From SLHU01 sp009929975 (GTDB lineage: Bacteria; Bacillota; Clostridia; Saccharofermentanales; UBA5734): a stretch of 64,000 nt of DNA. The DNA lies in NCBI GenBank assembly GCA_040776905.1, contig JAXGZQ010000001.1, forward strand, positions 372,001 through 436,000. Direction: 5' to 3'. A model generated the notes under the pieces. That model had not been told where the DNA came from, searched no databases, and was given only the letters and a program-made list of their open reading frames with translations. Below are positions 1-9,051 of the stretch, piece by piece. How positions within the stretch are numbered: position 1 is the first letter of the stretch; each line of letters opens with the position of its first letter. The position numbers were made by a program, and so were the translations under genes.

Positions 1-272
1 ACGACACCAGCATTATTGACCAGCAGGTCAATCTGCCCGAAACGGGTCAGCGTCGACTCAAGGTAAGCCTGGCGATCACCTGTGATGGCCAGATTGCCTG
101 GAAGGTACAAAACATTTCCGATCTGGCGCAGCTGGTCGAGAACTGGCTCAACCTTCTCGATACGGGCGGTGCCGAGAATTGAGACCTGATGGCCTTCAGC
201 CAGCAGTTTTCGACTGATTGCCAGTCCGATCCCGCGACACCCCCCTGTAATCATGGCTGTTTTATTCGACAT
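1..272 (-). CDS. SDR-family oxidoreductase, 3' end outside window
   Basis: N-terminal 90 residues of a classical short-chain dehydrogenase/reductase, resembling 3-oxoacyl-ACP reductase (FabG-type) or a sugar/secondary-alcohol dehydrogenase. The Rossmann cofactor motif TGGCRGIG lies at residues 9-16 and the NNAG motif is at the cut end; the catalytic Ser-Tyr-Lys falls outside the window. The ATG at 270-272 follows a GGAGGATAATTG ribosome site. It begins 27 bp after the flavin oxidoreductase gene and is probably in one transcript with it and the rhamnosidase. An NAD(P)H oxidoreductase acting on a product of that operon is inferred; substrate unknown. The fatty-acid FabG is encoded separately at 45959-46687, so this copy is probably catabolic. 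Confidence 0.85.
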   Translation of the reverse strand, partial: MSNKTAMITGGCRGIGLAISRKLLAEGHQVSILGTARIEKVEPVLDQLRQIGNVLYLPGNLAITGDRQAYLESTLTRFGQIDLLVNNAGV

Positions 273-299
273 TCAATTATCCTCCAGGGTATTCACTTC

Positions 300-1673
300 T
301 CAAACATGTTCACGGATCACCTGACTGGTCAGTGGCGATTTGCCGGTTCTGCCGCTCCGGTAAATCGGCAGATAGACCTGCGCGTCCCTGATGACACATC
401 CGGCCTGACCGCCATCGCGCATGATCTCACTGCACTTGCCGCAGGCGATGCAGCACCGGTCTGGGTCCACTTCACCGGCGAGCAGATCACGGCTGAACTG
501 CGGATAAGCAAAGGCCTGACGCCCGAAACCGGCCAGATCAGCCCAGCCCGCCTTGATCAGGCCAGCCGCGAGATGGCCGCCGAGGTGGCGTGTCCAGCTC
601 AAACCGGATGCCATGACGACCGCTTCCGGAACATGCCGGCGCACCTCCCGGGCAGCCAGCAGCAGCTGATTCAGATGGACCAGCGGATGAACCGGCGGCC
701 GATAGGGCCCGGCGTCAAATGGACGGTTGACATGGGGATTGTAGTACGGGTTTCCGGCTGTCACATTCAAAAGAACGACGCCGCGACGGGTCAGCTGACC
801 CACCAGCTGCAGCAATTCATCCCGATCCGGCTGATGATGATCGTCAGCCCGGACACCCCAGCCATACGGCCGCGGAATCTCATCATAGGCATTAAGGCGG
901 ACCGCCAGATCGATGGCGACAGCCGCCCGCACAGCGGTGACAATATCGAGAAGCAGTTTTGTGCGCTGTTCGAACGAGCCTCCATAGGCGCCGGTCCGGG
1001 TTCTGGCCCCCAGCAGCTCATTCAGCAGATAACCGTGGCAAGCCTTGATGTCCACGGCGTCAAACCCTGCCGCTTCCGCCAGTTCCGCGCTTCTGACATA
1101 GGCCGGGACCAGATCCGCGAGTTCATCATCGGTCAGGACATGCGGTATCAGGCCGGGCCGGTCAAGCAGCGGGTTGAGCGCGGCGACCTGGGGTGCCGGA
1201 TCCTGATCCGGCCGGCTGTAGCGGCCGGAATGGGTCAGTTGAAGAACCAGATAGACCGGCTGCTTTGATTCTGAGCGGATCATCTGCACCAGACGGGAGA
1301 ACTCCGGCAGCGTCGTTTCGTTCAGCATCAACTGGCGCGGATTCGCCCGCCCTTCATGGACAACAGCCGTCGCTTCAACCCAGATCAGCGCGGCGCTGCC
1401 GCTGGCAAATCGCTGATAACGGCGTCGGGTCAGATCTGAGGGACGACCGTCCGGTTCTCCGTCACAGCCTTCCATCGGCTGGATCGCCAGACGGTTGGCG
1501 AGCTGATGTCGGCCCAATGCCAGCGGTTGACCCAGTTCCCTCATTTGTGTTTCCAGCGGCAGATCCAGAGCAAGCGTTTGGCATAACGCCTTCAGATCAG
1601 ACAGATTCCTGCAGTTGAAACGCTGATGGCCTACTGTCGTCGGCCGTTGTTCCTGTCGCTCATTGGTTGTCAT
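300..1673 (-). CDS. NADH:flavin oxidoreductase, Old Yellow Enzyme family
   Basis: FMN-dependent ene-reductase-type protein of 457 residues with an OYE TIM barrel: early NRLAIQPMEG strand, HSGRYSRPDQ substrate-loop motif, LNELLGARTRTGAYGG active-site region and a C-terminal CCIACGKC cysteine cluster. It lacks the extra NAD(P)-binding Rossmann half of the large 2,4-dienoyl-CoA reductases. I prefer the ATG at 1671-1673 over the upstream TTG because GGAG sits 9 bases before it. The gene overlaps the rhamnosidase stop by 14 bp, so translation is probably coupled. Family members reduce activated C=C bonds. Beside a rhamnosidase and an SDR this suggests reduction of a plant aglycone or unsaturated sugar product, but that is inference. 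Confidence 0.85.
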   Translation of the reverse strand: MTTNERQEQRPTTVGHQRFNCRNLSDLKALCQTLALDLPLETQMRELGQPLALGRHQLANRLAIQPMEGCDGEPDGRPSDLTRRRYQRFASGSAALIWVEATAVVHEGRANPRQLMLNETTLPEFSRLVQMIRSESKQPVYLVLQLTHSGRYSRPDQDPAPQVAALNPLLDRPGLIPHVLTDDELADLVPAYVRSAELAEAAGFDAVDIKACHGYLLNELLGARTRTGAYGGSFEQRTKLLLDIVTAVRAAVAIDLAVRLNAYDEIPRPYGWGVRADDHHQPDRDELLQLVGQLTRRGVVLLNVTAGNPYYNPHVNRPFDAGPYRPPVHPLVHLNQLLLAAREVRRHVPEAVVMASGLSWTRHLGGHLAAGLIKAGWADLAGFGRQAFAYPQFSRDLLAGEVDPDRCCIACGKCSEIMRDGGQAGCVIRDAQVYLPIYRSGRTGKSPLTSQVIREHV

Positions 1674-4398
1674 GATTGTCATCTCCAGTATTCCATGGCT
1701 GTTCAATCCGGCAGGATCCCGATCCGAGTGTCAGGCGGAGCTGACATCCCTCCAATTGCCAGTCTAGCAGCCAATCTTCTGTCATCTCACCCGGCAGCGC
1801 GCAGAGTCCGGTTAACAACTGGCCGTCAATCATTACATGGCGCGCGTCTCCCGGATCCTGCAGATCAAGTGTCAGCTGTGCTGTCGTATTGGGTGGGATC
1901 TTGACATCCGTCCTCAAAGTCGTTTCATGAGTTTCCCAGCGGCAGGCTAACAGCCCATAACCGGTTTCCAGACGGGCCTCAGCGAATGTGAGCGCTGAAA
2001 TCGGCCGCGGATGAATCAGTGAATGGCGATATCCGGGCCGCGACGAATCTGTCTCCAGACCACAGACAACCCGATAGAGCCAGTCTCCGATCGCGCCGTA
2101 AGCATAGTGATTGAACGAGTTCATGTCATCACTCCAGAACGAACCGTCCGGCCGGATGCTGTCCCAGTGCTCCCAGATGGTTGTCGCGCCATGATCGACA
2201 GCATAGAGCCAGGACGGATAATCCCGGCGCAGCAGCAGTTTCGCCGAGAGATCATGATGACCGAACCTGCTGAGGACATGACATATGTACGGTGTACCGA
2301 CAAAGCCTGTTGTCAGGCTGTCTCCGGCTTTGTGGATCATCTGCACCAGATCAGCCGCGATCCTCTGGCGATGTGTTGGCAGAGCCAGATCAAAGGCCAG
2401 GACCAGAACGTGTGCGGTCTGTGTCGGAACAGCCACGCGTCCTGACGGCGTGATGAATTCCTCGCGGAAGGCATGGACGATCTGTTCATGCCACTGACTG
2501 TACTGGGCGGACTCGCTTCGGCCGAGTACAGCGGCCGCTTCAGCGAGCAGCCGGCAGGAGTAAGCGTAGAACGCGGTCGCGATCAGATCAGTCGCCGTTG
2601 CCCCGACATACCCGTCCGCTGGCGCGTCGAGAGCCAGCCAGTCGCCGAAATGGAACCCCGTATTCCAGAGCCATGGCTGTTCTCCCTGAGCATGGATGTA
2701 CTCGACCCAGTCTTTCATGCTCTTGAATTGCTGTTCCAGAATGCCCCGGTCACCATAGCACTGGTAAATCGTCCATGGGCAGATCACGGCGGCATCGCCC
2801 CAGGCAGCTGAAGAATAGGACTGGCCGAAATTCTGGTCATCATCAAGCACATTCGGGACGACAAACGGCACCCCTCGTTCTCTCGACTGATCCGCGGCCA
2901 GATCGCGCAGCCATTTGCTGAAAAACAGCGCGGTATCATAGTTAAAGCAGGCGGTCCGGATGAACATCTGCGCGTCACCCGTCCAGCCCAGCCGTTCGTC
3001 ACGCTGCGGACAATCCGTCGGGATATCAAGGAAGTTCCCGCGCTGGCCCCAGACGATGTTCTTCTGAAGCTGGTTGATCTGAGGATCGGAGCATTCAAAG
3101 AACCCGCTGCGCGGCATGTCGGTATGCAGCACATCACCACGCAGCTGATCCGTATTCAGTTCTCCCGGCCAGCCGCTGATCCGGACATAGCGGAAGCCCT
3201 GCCAGGAAAAATGTGGATGATACCAGCGTGGAGTAGTCTCAGTCAGATGATACTCGCAGACCTGGTCCGCGGTGCGCAGATTGCCGGTGTAGAACTCTCC
3301 ATTCCGGTCCAGCACCTCGGCATGCTCAACCCGGATCTTTGTCCCGGGCGCTCCTCCGAGGTGAAAACGAAGCCAACCGACCATGTTCTGCCCCATATCG
3401 ATGATCTGTTCACCGGATAGTGTGGTCAGAATCTGCCGGGGACTGATGGACTCGGTCACGCGCACCGGCCAGTGTTCCTGCGCGGTCAGCCGGTCCAGCG
3501 ACTGGTCATCGGCCAATTGGACCGGTTGCCAGTCAGTGGGATTGAGAACCGCCCGCGGCTGTGTCCAGCCCGGCTGTTCGTATTGTCCGTCGTAATATTC
3601 ACCTTTGTAGATGCCGGAGTACCGGACCGGACCCGCAGCGGTCCGCCAGTCCCCACCCGATACAATCCGTTCTGTCCGGCCGTCAGCATAGGTCAGTTCC
3701 AACTGAGCCAGGCAGGCGGTCTGCCGCCCGTAAATCCCGTCATGGCCGGCGAACCCGATGGTTCCCTTATACCAGCCTTCGCCAAGCATCAGGCCGAGAA
3801 CATGCTCCCCGTCAGACAGCTGGTCCGTCAGATCAAAAGTCTGATACTGCAGCCGATGCTGATAGGACGTCCAACCGGGCATGAACTGGGTATCAGTAAC
3901 AGGCTGTCCATCCAGCCAGGCCAGGTAGAGTCCCCGCGCGCTGGTATACAGCCTGGCTTTTACCACATGACCGGATAAGGTGAATGATTTCCGGAACAGT
4001 GGACAGATCTGAAGAGAGGATGGCTCAGCCGGTGATGTCATCCAGCGCGCTGACCAGTCAGAGGGTTCCAGCAGGCCGATCTCAAACCCGGATGATTCGC
4101 TCCAGTCCGACCAGCCATGCTGCCCGCCGCACACGCGAACACGCCAGCAGCCTTGCTGACGGGACATCAGATCCGGACCTTGCCAGGAAATAAGATGAGA
4201 ATCATCTGACAGGACCTCTCCGCTGTCCCAGATCAGGTTCTGGAAAGAATCATCTTCACTGACCTGGAGATGATACGCCGTCTGCCGCAGCCCACGGTCC
4301 GTACCCGCCAGTTTCCAGGACAGACGTGGCCGCCGGACTCCCAGGCCCAGCGGATGGGGCTGATACTCGCAGCGAAGGTCAATCGCGATCGGTTTCAT
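1660..4398 (-). CDS. alpha-L-rhamnosidase, GH78
   Basis: Inverting glycosidase that releases terminal alpha-L-rhamnose from plant glycosides, pectin side chains or flavonoid rhamnosides. The 912 residues show the family order: N-terminal fibronectin-like start (RCEYQPHPLGL), jelly-roll domains, then an (alpha/alpha)6 barrel with the diagnostic DIPTDCPQRDERLGWTGD segment (acidic active-site residues) near residue 455 and TTIWEHWDS near 710, and a C-terminal beta domain. No signal peptide is seen, so it is predicted cytoplasmic and would act on imported oligosaccharides. The ATG follows GGAGGTGGTTCT. It is the first gene of a leftward operon with the OYE and SDR genes and diverges from uxaB, which fits coordinated pectin breakdown. 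Confidence 0.95.
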   Translation of the reverse strand: MKPIAIDLRCEYQPHPLGLGVRRPRLSWKLAGTDRGLRQTAYHLQVSEDDSFQNLIWDSGEVLSDDSHLISWQGPDLMSRQQGCWRVRVCGGQHGWSDWSESSGFEIGLLEPSDWSARWMTSPAEPSSLQICPLFRKSFTLSGHVVKARLYTSARGLYLAWLDGQPVTDTQFMPGWTSYQHRLQYQTFDLTDQLSDGEHVLGLMLGEGWYKGTIGFAGHDGIYGRQTACLAQLELTYADGRTERIVSGGDWRTAAGPVRYSGIYKGEYYDGQYEQPGWTQPRAVLNPTDWQPVQLADDQSLDRLTAQEHWPVRVTESISPRQILTTLSGEQIIDMGQNMVGWLRFHLGGAPGTKIRVEHAEVLDRNGEFYTGNLRTADQVCEYHLTETTPRWYHPHFSWQGFRYVRISGWPGELNTDQLRGDVLHTDMPRSGFFECSDPQINQLQKNIVWGQRGNFLDIPTDCPQRDERLGWTGDAQMFIRTACFNYDTALFFSKWLRDLAADQSRERGVPFVVPNVLDDDQNFGQSYSSAAWGDAAVICPWTIYQCYGDRGILEQQFKSMKDWVEYIHAQGEQPWLWNTGFHFGDWLALDAPADGYVGATATDLIATAFYAYSCRLLAEAAAVLGRSESAQYSQWHEQIVHAFREEFITPSGRVAVPTQTAHVLVLAFDLALPTHRQRIAADLVQMIHKAGDSLTTGFVGTPYICHVLSRFGHHDLSAKLLLRRDYPSWLYAVDHGATTIWEHWDSIRPDGSFWSDDMNSFNHYAYGAIGDWLYRVVCGLETDSSRPGYRHSLIHPRPISALTFAEARLETGYGLLACRWETHETTLRTDVKIPPNTTAQLTLDLQDPGDARHVMIDGQLLTGLCALPGEMTEDWLLDWQLEGCQLRLTLGSGSCRIEQPWNTGDDNHDNQ

Positions 4399-4599
4399 AG
4401 AACCACCTCCTGCTCATATGATACACAAAATCATCTGGAATGTCGCTCACCGAAACGGGAGCCGACAGCCTTCTATCACGGCTGTAAAATTATCTCTCTG
4501 GTCATTTCCGGCCGTTATGATCGCCCCGCGCCGCCAGACATCTGCTAGAATAGATATCAGCAGCCGATACCGGCTCAACAGCCAGTCAAGGAGGGTCTC
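4399..4599. promoter_or_regulatory. divergent intergenic region, rhamnosidase / uxaB
   Basis: 201 bp between two divergent sugar-catabolism genes. A TAGAAT hexamer (4544-4549) could be the -10 of the rightward uxaB transcript, and TATCAT on the minus strand near 4417 could serve the rhamnosidase; neither has a convincing -35. An inverted repeat ACAGCC-N9-GGCTGT (4465-4485) lies between them and could bind a regulator. uxaB has a good ribosome site, AAGGAGG, 8 bases before its ATG. Confidence 0.4.
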
Positions 4600-6102
4600 A
4601 TGTCATCTTGTGCAGAGAAAGCTCAGTCCCGTCCCCTTCTTAATCGAGAGGTCATTGGGAAGCGGGCCGACAGCCGGCCGGTCCGGGTCGTGCAGTTTGG
4701 CGGCGGTGTCTTCCTGCGAGGATTCGCCGACTGGATGATCGATGCCATGAACCGGCATGATCTATTCAACGGGTCCGTCGCCCTGGTCCAATCCGTCGAT
4801 CAAAAGCGCTCCGAACAGCTTCGTGCCCAGGATGGTCTTTATACGGTGCGGCTGAGCGGTCCGGAGCAGTCGGTCATGACCGATGCCAGCCACGTCGTGG
4901 ATGTCTTTTCGACCTGGCTCAGTCCGCAGCATGATTTCACCGCATTCCTGCGTCTGGCGGAAAATCCGGACTGGCGCTACATGATTTCCAATACGACGGA
5001 AAATGGCCTCGTCTGGCTGGACGGCGACTTTCCGCGGCAGCGCGCGGCTGATTCATTTCCCGGCCGGCTGACTCAGCTCCTGTATCACCGTTATCGCTTT
5101 TTCCAGGCAGAGCCGGATCGTGGTGTCGTCTGTCTGCCCTGTGAACTGATCCCCGAGAATGGAACGCAGTTGTACCAGCTGGTTCTCAGACATGCCCAGC
5201 GCTGGCAGCTGCCGGCATCATTCACTGACTGGCTGCGCCGGGCCTGCGTATTCCACAATACACTGGTCGATCGGATCGTCGCCGGATATCCATCCGATCC
5301 GGATAAAGCTGAAGCGGCCTTTGAGCATCTTGGCTATACGGACCAGTTATACCTTGAGGCCGAACCTTATCATCTGTGGGTCATTGAAGGGCAGGAAGAT
5401 CCGGAGCTGCCTCTGCGCCAGGCCGGATTGAATGTGGTCTGGACCGATCAACTGGCTTCCTGGCGGGAACTCAAGGTACGGATTCTCAACGGCGCCCATT
5501 TAATCCTGCTGCCGATCGCCTTCTGCCTCGGCGATCATCTGGTCCGGCAAAGTCTGGCTGACCAGGATCTGCGGGAATATCTGAAAACCACTTTGAATCA
5601 GGCCGTTCTTCCTTTTATCGAACTAGATCAAACGGTGGTGGCGCAATATGCCGGGACCGTTCTGGAACGTTTTGCCAATCCCACGCTCGACCATCGGTGG
5701 TCTGCGATCAGCCTCAATGCCATCAGCAAGTTCCGGGTGCGGCTGATCCCGTCTCTCAGGGACGCGGCCAATGCGGGAATGGCAGCGAACCGGCATCTGT
5801 GCTTTTCACTCGCCGCCCTGATTCTGATGTATCGCGGCGAGGCGATTCCGTTGTCTGATGACCCGGCGATCGTCGAACGCTTCGCGACGGCCTGGCGGCC
5901 ATTAAAAAACAGCCAGGATTTCGCGGCACTCAAACGCATGGTCGGCCGGATTCTTGCTGATCAGATCCTTTGGGGTTGTGACCTGAATCAGATTCCCGGC
6001 CTGACCGATCAAACAGCGGTGGAGTTATCCGGACAGCTTCGGCTCGGCATGCGAAAGGCGGTGCGTCAGTTTGTCAACGACAGCAGATCCACGTCTGAAT
6101 GA
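4600..6102 (+). CDS. uxaB: tagaturonate reductase (altronate oxidoreductase)
   Basis: NADH-dependent reduction of D-tagaturonate to D-altronate, the second step of galacturonate breakdown. A mannitol-dehydrogenase-family protein of 500 residues: the Rossmann start is VVQFGGGVFLRGFADWMID (about residues 28-46), the mid-region carries NTTENGLVW and LPCELIPENG, and the catalytic lysine region is WRELKVRILNGAHL. Length and motifs match UxaB rather than mannonate oxidoreductase UxuB. It starts the rightward uxaB-uxaA-uxaC set; its 3' end overlaps uxaA by 32 bp, implying coupled translation. Confidence 0.93.
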   Translation: MSSCAEKAQSRPLLNREVIGKRADSRPVRVVQFGGGVFLRGFADWMIDAMNRHDLFNGSVALVQSVDQKRSEQLRAQDGLYTVRLSGPEQSVMTDASHVVDVFSTWLSPQHDFTAFLRLAENPDWRYMISNTTENGLVWLDGDFPRQRAADSFPGRLTQLLYHRYRFFQAEPDRGVVCLPCELIPENGTQLYQLVLRHAQRWQLPASFTDWLRRACVFHNTLVDRIVAGYPSDPDKAEAAFEHLGYTDQLYLEAEPYHLWVIEGQEDPELPLRQAGLNVVWTDQLASWRELKVRILNGAHLILLPIAFCLGDHLVRQSLADQDLREYLKTTLNQAVLPFIELDQTVVAQYAGTVLERFANPTLDHRWSAISLNAISKFRVRLIPSLRDAANAGMAANRHLCFSLAALILMYRGEAIPLSDDPAIVERFATAWRPLKNSQDFAALKRMVGRILADQILWGCDLNQIPGLTDQTAVELSGQLRLGMRKAVRQFVNDSRSTSE

Positions 6103-7594
6103 AATTGTTTCACTTGATCAGGTCGATCATTGCCTGATTCATGATGATGACCAGGTTGTCGTCCTGCTGCAGGACAGCCCCGGCGGAATTCCTGCCGGCC
6201 ACAAGATCGCCCGAAGCGACATCCGTCCCGGGCAGCCGATCCGAAAATACGGTGAGCCGATCGGTGTCGCGACCCGGCCAATCCGCTCAGGCCAGTGGGT
6301 CCATACCCATAATCTGATATCCGGCTTGTCAGAGCGGCTTGATGTGCCGGATCTTCAGACGGCTCACGCACCGGAAATCCGCTCATTCCCGGGTCTGCCG
6401 CAGACATTCAACGGGTTTGTCCGGAACAACGGACAAGTCGGGGTCCGCAATGAGATCTGGGTGATCCCAACAGTCGGCTGCGTAAATCAGACCGCCAATC
6501 TGCTGGCGGAGTACGGACGGTCGTGCCTGAATCATATCAGGCAGGAGTCTCCGGACAGCCAGATTGATACCGTCACTGCCTGGACGCATCCCTGGGGATG
6601 TTCCCAGCTGGGTGACGACCTGAACCAGACACGGCAGCTGCTGCAGTCACTGACGCTCCATCCCAACGCGGGAGGGGTTCTGGTGCTCGGGCTCGGTTGT
6701 GAGAACAATCAGCTGGATGAATTCCGGGACACACTGCCTCCCTATGACCCACAACGGGTTCGCTTTCTCCAGGCACAGGATGTGTCCGATGAGCTGGCGG
6801 CCGGGCGTGATCTGATCGATCAACTGATCCGGACAGCGTCTGAGGACCGGCGCGAAGCCTGCTCATTCGAACATCTGACCATCGGTCTGAAATGCGGCGG
6901 ATCCGATGGTTTTTCCGGGCTGACAGCCAATCCTCTGCTCGGGAGAGTTTCCGAATGGCTCATCAGCCAAGGGGGCAGCGCGCTGCTGACCGAGGTTCCG
7001 GAAATGTTCGGAGCGGACCAGGTCCTGTTGGCCCGAACCGCAGATCACGAAGTTGCCAAAGCCCTGGCCGGTCTGCTGCAGTCGTACCGCGATGAATATA
7101 CCCGCCACGGCCAGCCGGTCGATAAAAATCCTTCACCAGGCAATCAGGCCGGTGGCCTCAGCACACTGGAAGACAAATCACTGGGCTGTACCCAGAAAGC
7201 CGGTCGTTCCCTGATCACCGACGTTCTCCCCTATGCCGGGCGCAGGCGCAGACAAGGCCTGAGTGTCGTCGCTGGTCCCGGCAATGACGCGATCGCCTGT
7301 ACCGCGCTGGCTGCGGCCGGCGCACAGATCATCCTGTTTACGACGGGCCGGGGAACGCCGCTGGGCGGACCGGTGCCGACAATGAAAATCGCCTCAACCG
7401 ACCAGCTGGCTCAGCTTAAGCCGCACTGGATCGATTTTTCAGCCGGCTCGATTCTCGGCAGGAACGGAGCGGATCCGGAAATGGATGCCGCGATGATCCG
7501 GCAGATGATCGATGTGACAAATGGCCGGAAGGCAAAAAATGAACAGAATGGTTATCGTGAGATTTCACTGCTCAAACAAGGTGTGATATTGTAA
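6071..7594 (+). CDS. uxaA: altronate dehydratase
   Basis: Converts D-altronate to 2-keto-3-deoxygluconate in the galacturonate pathway. The 507 residues comprise an N-terminal SAF domain (about 10-90), a linker, then the UxaA catalytic region with FVRNNGQVGVRNEIWVIPTV, the TAWTHPWGCSQLGDD motif, LGLGCENNQ and GLKCGGSDGFSG, which hold the Cys/His residues of the iron-dependent family. The only usable start is TTG at 6071, inside uxaB, with a purine-rich GAAAGGCGG upstream; no in-frame ATG lies before the conserved SAF start. It is followed 41 bp later by uxaC. Confidence 0.93.
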   Translation: MSTTADPRLNEIVSLDQVDHCLIHDDDQVVVLLQDSPGGIPAGHKIARSDIRPGQPIRKYGEPIGVATRPIRSGQWVHTHNLISGLSERLDVPDLQTAHAPEIRSFPGLPQTFNGFVRNNGQVGVRNEIWVIPTVGCVNQTANLLAEYGRSCLNHIRQESPDSQIDTVTAWTHPWGCSQLGDDLNQTRQLLQSLTLHPNAGGVLVLGLGCENNQLDEFRDTLPPYDPQRVRFLQAQDVSDELAAGRDLIDQLIRTASEDRREACSFEHLTIGLKCGGSDGFSGLTANPLLGRVSEWLISQGGSALLTEVPEMFGADQVLLARTADHEVAKALAGLLQSYRDEYTRHGQPVDKNPSPGNQAGGLSTLEDKSLGCTQKAGRSLITDVLPYAGRRRRQGLSVVAGPGNDAIACTALAAAGAQIILFTTGRGTPLGGPVPTMKIASTDQLAQLKPHWIDFSAGSILGRNGADPEMDAAMIRQMIDVTNGRKAKNEQNGYREISLLKQGVIL

Positions 7595-7635
7595 ATACCA
7601 TCCTGATAACGATGGCCAGGCTTGCGGAGGTGCGT

Positions 7636-9051
7636 ATGAAAGCTTATATGGATGAACATTTTCTTCTCGACACGGCAACAGCCAGGCAGCTCTATCATGA
7701 ACAGGCGTCCCGCTGGCCGATCTGTGATTTCCACTGTCATATCAATCCGTCTGAACTTGCCGCGAATCAATCTTATGCGAATCTGAGCGACGTCTGGCTG
7801 GGCGGTGATCATTATAAGTGGCGGGCCATGCGGCTGGCCGGTGTTCCGGAGCGCCTGATCACCGGCACTGACGATCCGGAAGAAAAATTCATGGCCTGGG
7901 CCGGGATCATGCCGCAGCTGATCGGCAACCCGCTGCATCATTGGACTCATCTTGAACTGCAGCGTTATTTCGGCATCAGCGATACGCTCAGCCACCAGAC
8001 CGCTCCGTCGATCTGGCAGCGTGCCAACGACGCGCTGGCCCGTCCGGAATTCCGGCCGCTGCAGATGCTGGAACGGATGAATGTCCGCTGGCTCTGTACA
8101 ACCGATGATCCGGCTGATTCGCTGGAATCACATCGGGTTCTCGGGCAGACTCAAACAGCCGTGACGGTCATTCCAGCCTTCAGACCGGATCGATTTTTTA
8201 AATTGGCACAGTCCGGATTTAGCGACGCGCTTCAACAGCTCGAAGCTCGGATAAACCATCCGCTGCGCGGCTTTGATGATCTTGCCGCAGGTCTGGTTGA
8301 ACAGGTGGATCGCTTTACCGCTCACGGATGCCGTCTTGCTGATCATGGCTTTGATACACTGCCTGAGCAAAAACCTGACCTGAAGAAAGCTGAACGGGCT
8401 CTGAGAAGCCGATTGGCCGGTCAGACGGTCGATCCTGACGATCTGAGCTGCTATCAGGCGGCTTTATTGTATGAACTGGCAGAGGCTTATCAAAGAAACG
8501 GATGGACGATGCAGCTGCATGTCGGCGCGCTGCGCAATGCCAGCCAGCGGCAATTCAGCCGCATGGGGGCGGACACCGGATACGATGTGATCCGTGACAT
8601 CCCCATCGCGGAAAATCTGGTTTTGCTGCTTGACACACTCGAACAGGCCGGCCGACTGCCGCGGACACTGCTTTATTCATTGAATGCCCAGGATAATCTG
8701 ACACTGGCCGTCATCGCCGGCGCGTTTGCCCGCGATGGTGAGCCCGCCTGGGTCCGGCCCGGTCCGGCCTGGTGGTTTCATGATCAGCTGGACGGCATCC
8801 GGCAGCATCTCAAGCACTACAGCCAGGTGGGTGTTCTCTCCACCTATATCGGCATGACGACCGATTCACGCAGTCTGCTTTCCTATACCCGCCATGAATA
8901 CTTCCGGCGTATTTTCTGTCAACTGCTTGGCAGCTGGGTCGAAAACGGGCTGTACCCGGCTGACATGGACGCGCTGCAGGATTTGATCGGCCGTGTCTGT
9001 TATCAGAACGCCGCTTCGCTATTCGGAGAAAACCGTTCAGTCATTGACTGA
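7636..9051 (+). CDS. uxaC: glucuronate (uronate) isomerase
   Basis: Isomerises D-glucuronate to fructuronate and D-galacturonate to tagaturonate, feeding uxaB. It is an amidohydrolase-fold TIM barrel of 471 residues with the metal-ligand motif CDFHCHINPSE near residue 33, WLGGDHYKWRAMR, LCTTDDPADS, MQLHVGALRN and GMTTDSRSLLSYTRHEYFRR. ATG at 7636 is chosen because GGAGG lies 5 bases upstream; an in-frame start 24 bp earlier has no such site. The last 49 bp overlap the end of the convergent acetyltransferase gene. Together uxaB, uxaA and uxaC cover hexuronate to 2-keto-3-deoxygluconate; KdgK and KdgA are not in the window. Confidence 0.95.
   Translation: MKAYMDEHFLLDTATARQLYHEQASRWPICDFHCHINPSELAANQSYANLSDVWLGGDHYKWRAMRLAGVPERLITGTDDPEEKFMAWAGIMPQLIGNPLHHWTHLELQRYFGISDTLSHQTAPSIWQRANDALARPEFRPLQMLERMNVRWLCTTDDPADSLESHRVLGQTQTAVTVIPAFRPDRFFKLAQSGFSDALQQLEARINHPLRGFDDLAAGLVEQVDRFTAHGCRLADHGFDTLPEQKPDLKKAERALRSRLAGQTVDPDDLSCYQAALLYELAEAYQRNGWTMQLHVGALRNASQRQFSRMGADTGYDVIRDIPIAENLVLLLDTLEQAGRLPRTLLYSLNAQDNLTLAVIAGAFARDGEPAWVRPGPAWWFHDQLDGIRQHLKHYSQVGVLSTYIGMTTDSRSLLSYTRHEYFRRIFCQLLGSWVENGLYPADMDALQDLIGRVCYQNAASLFGENRSVID

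Noticed and set aside
189..1268. A 359-codon plus-strand frame opposite the flavin oxidoreductase gene
   Set aside because: Antisense of a clear OYE gene, no motifs, no promoter or ribosome site.
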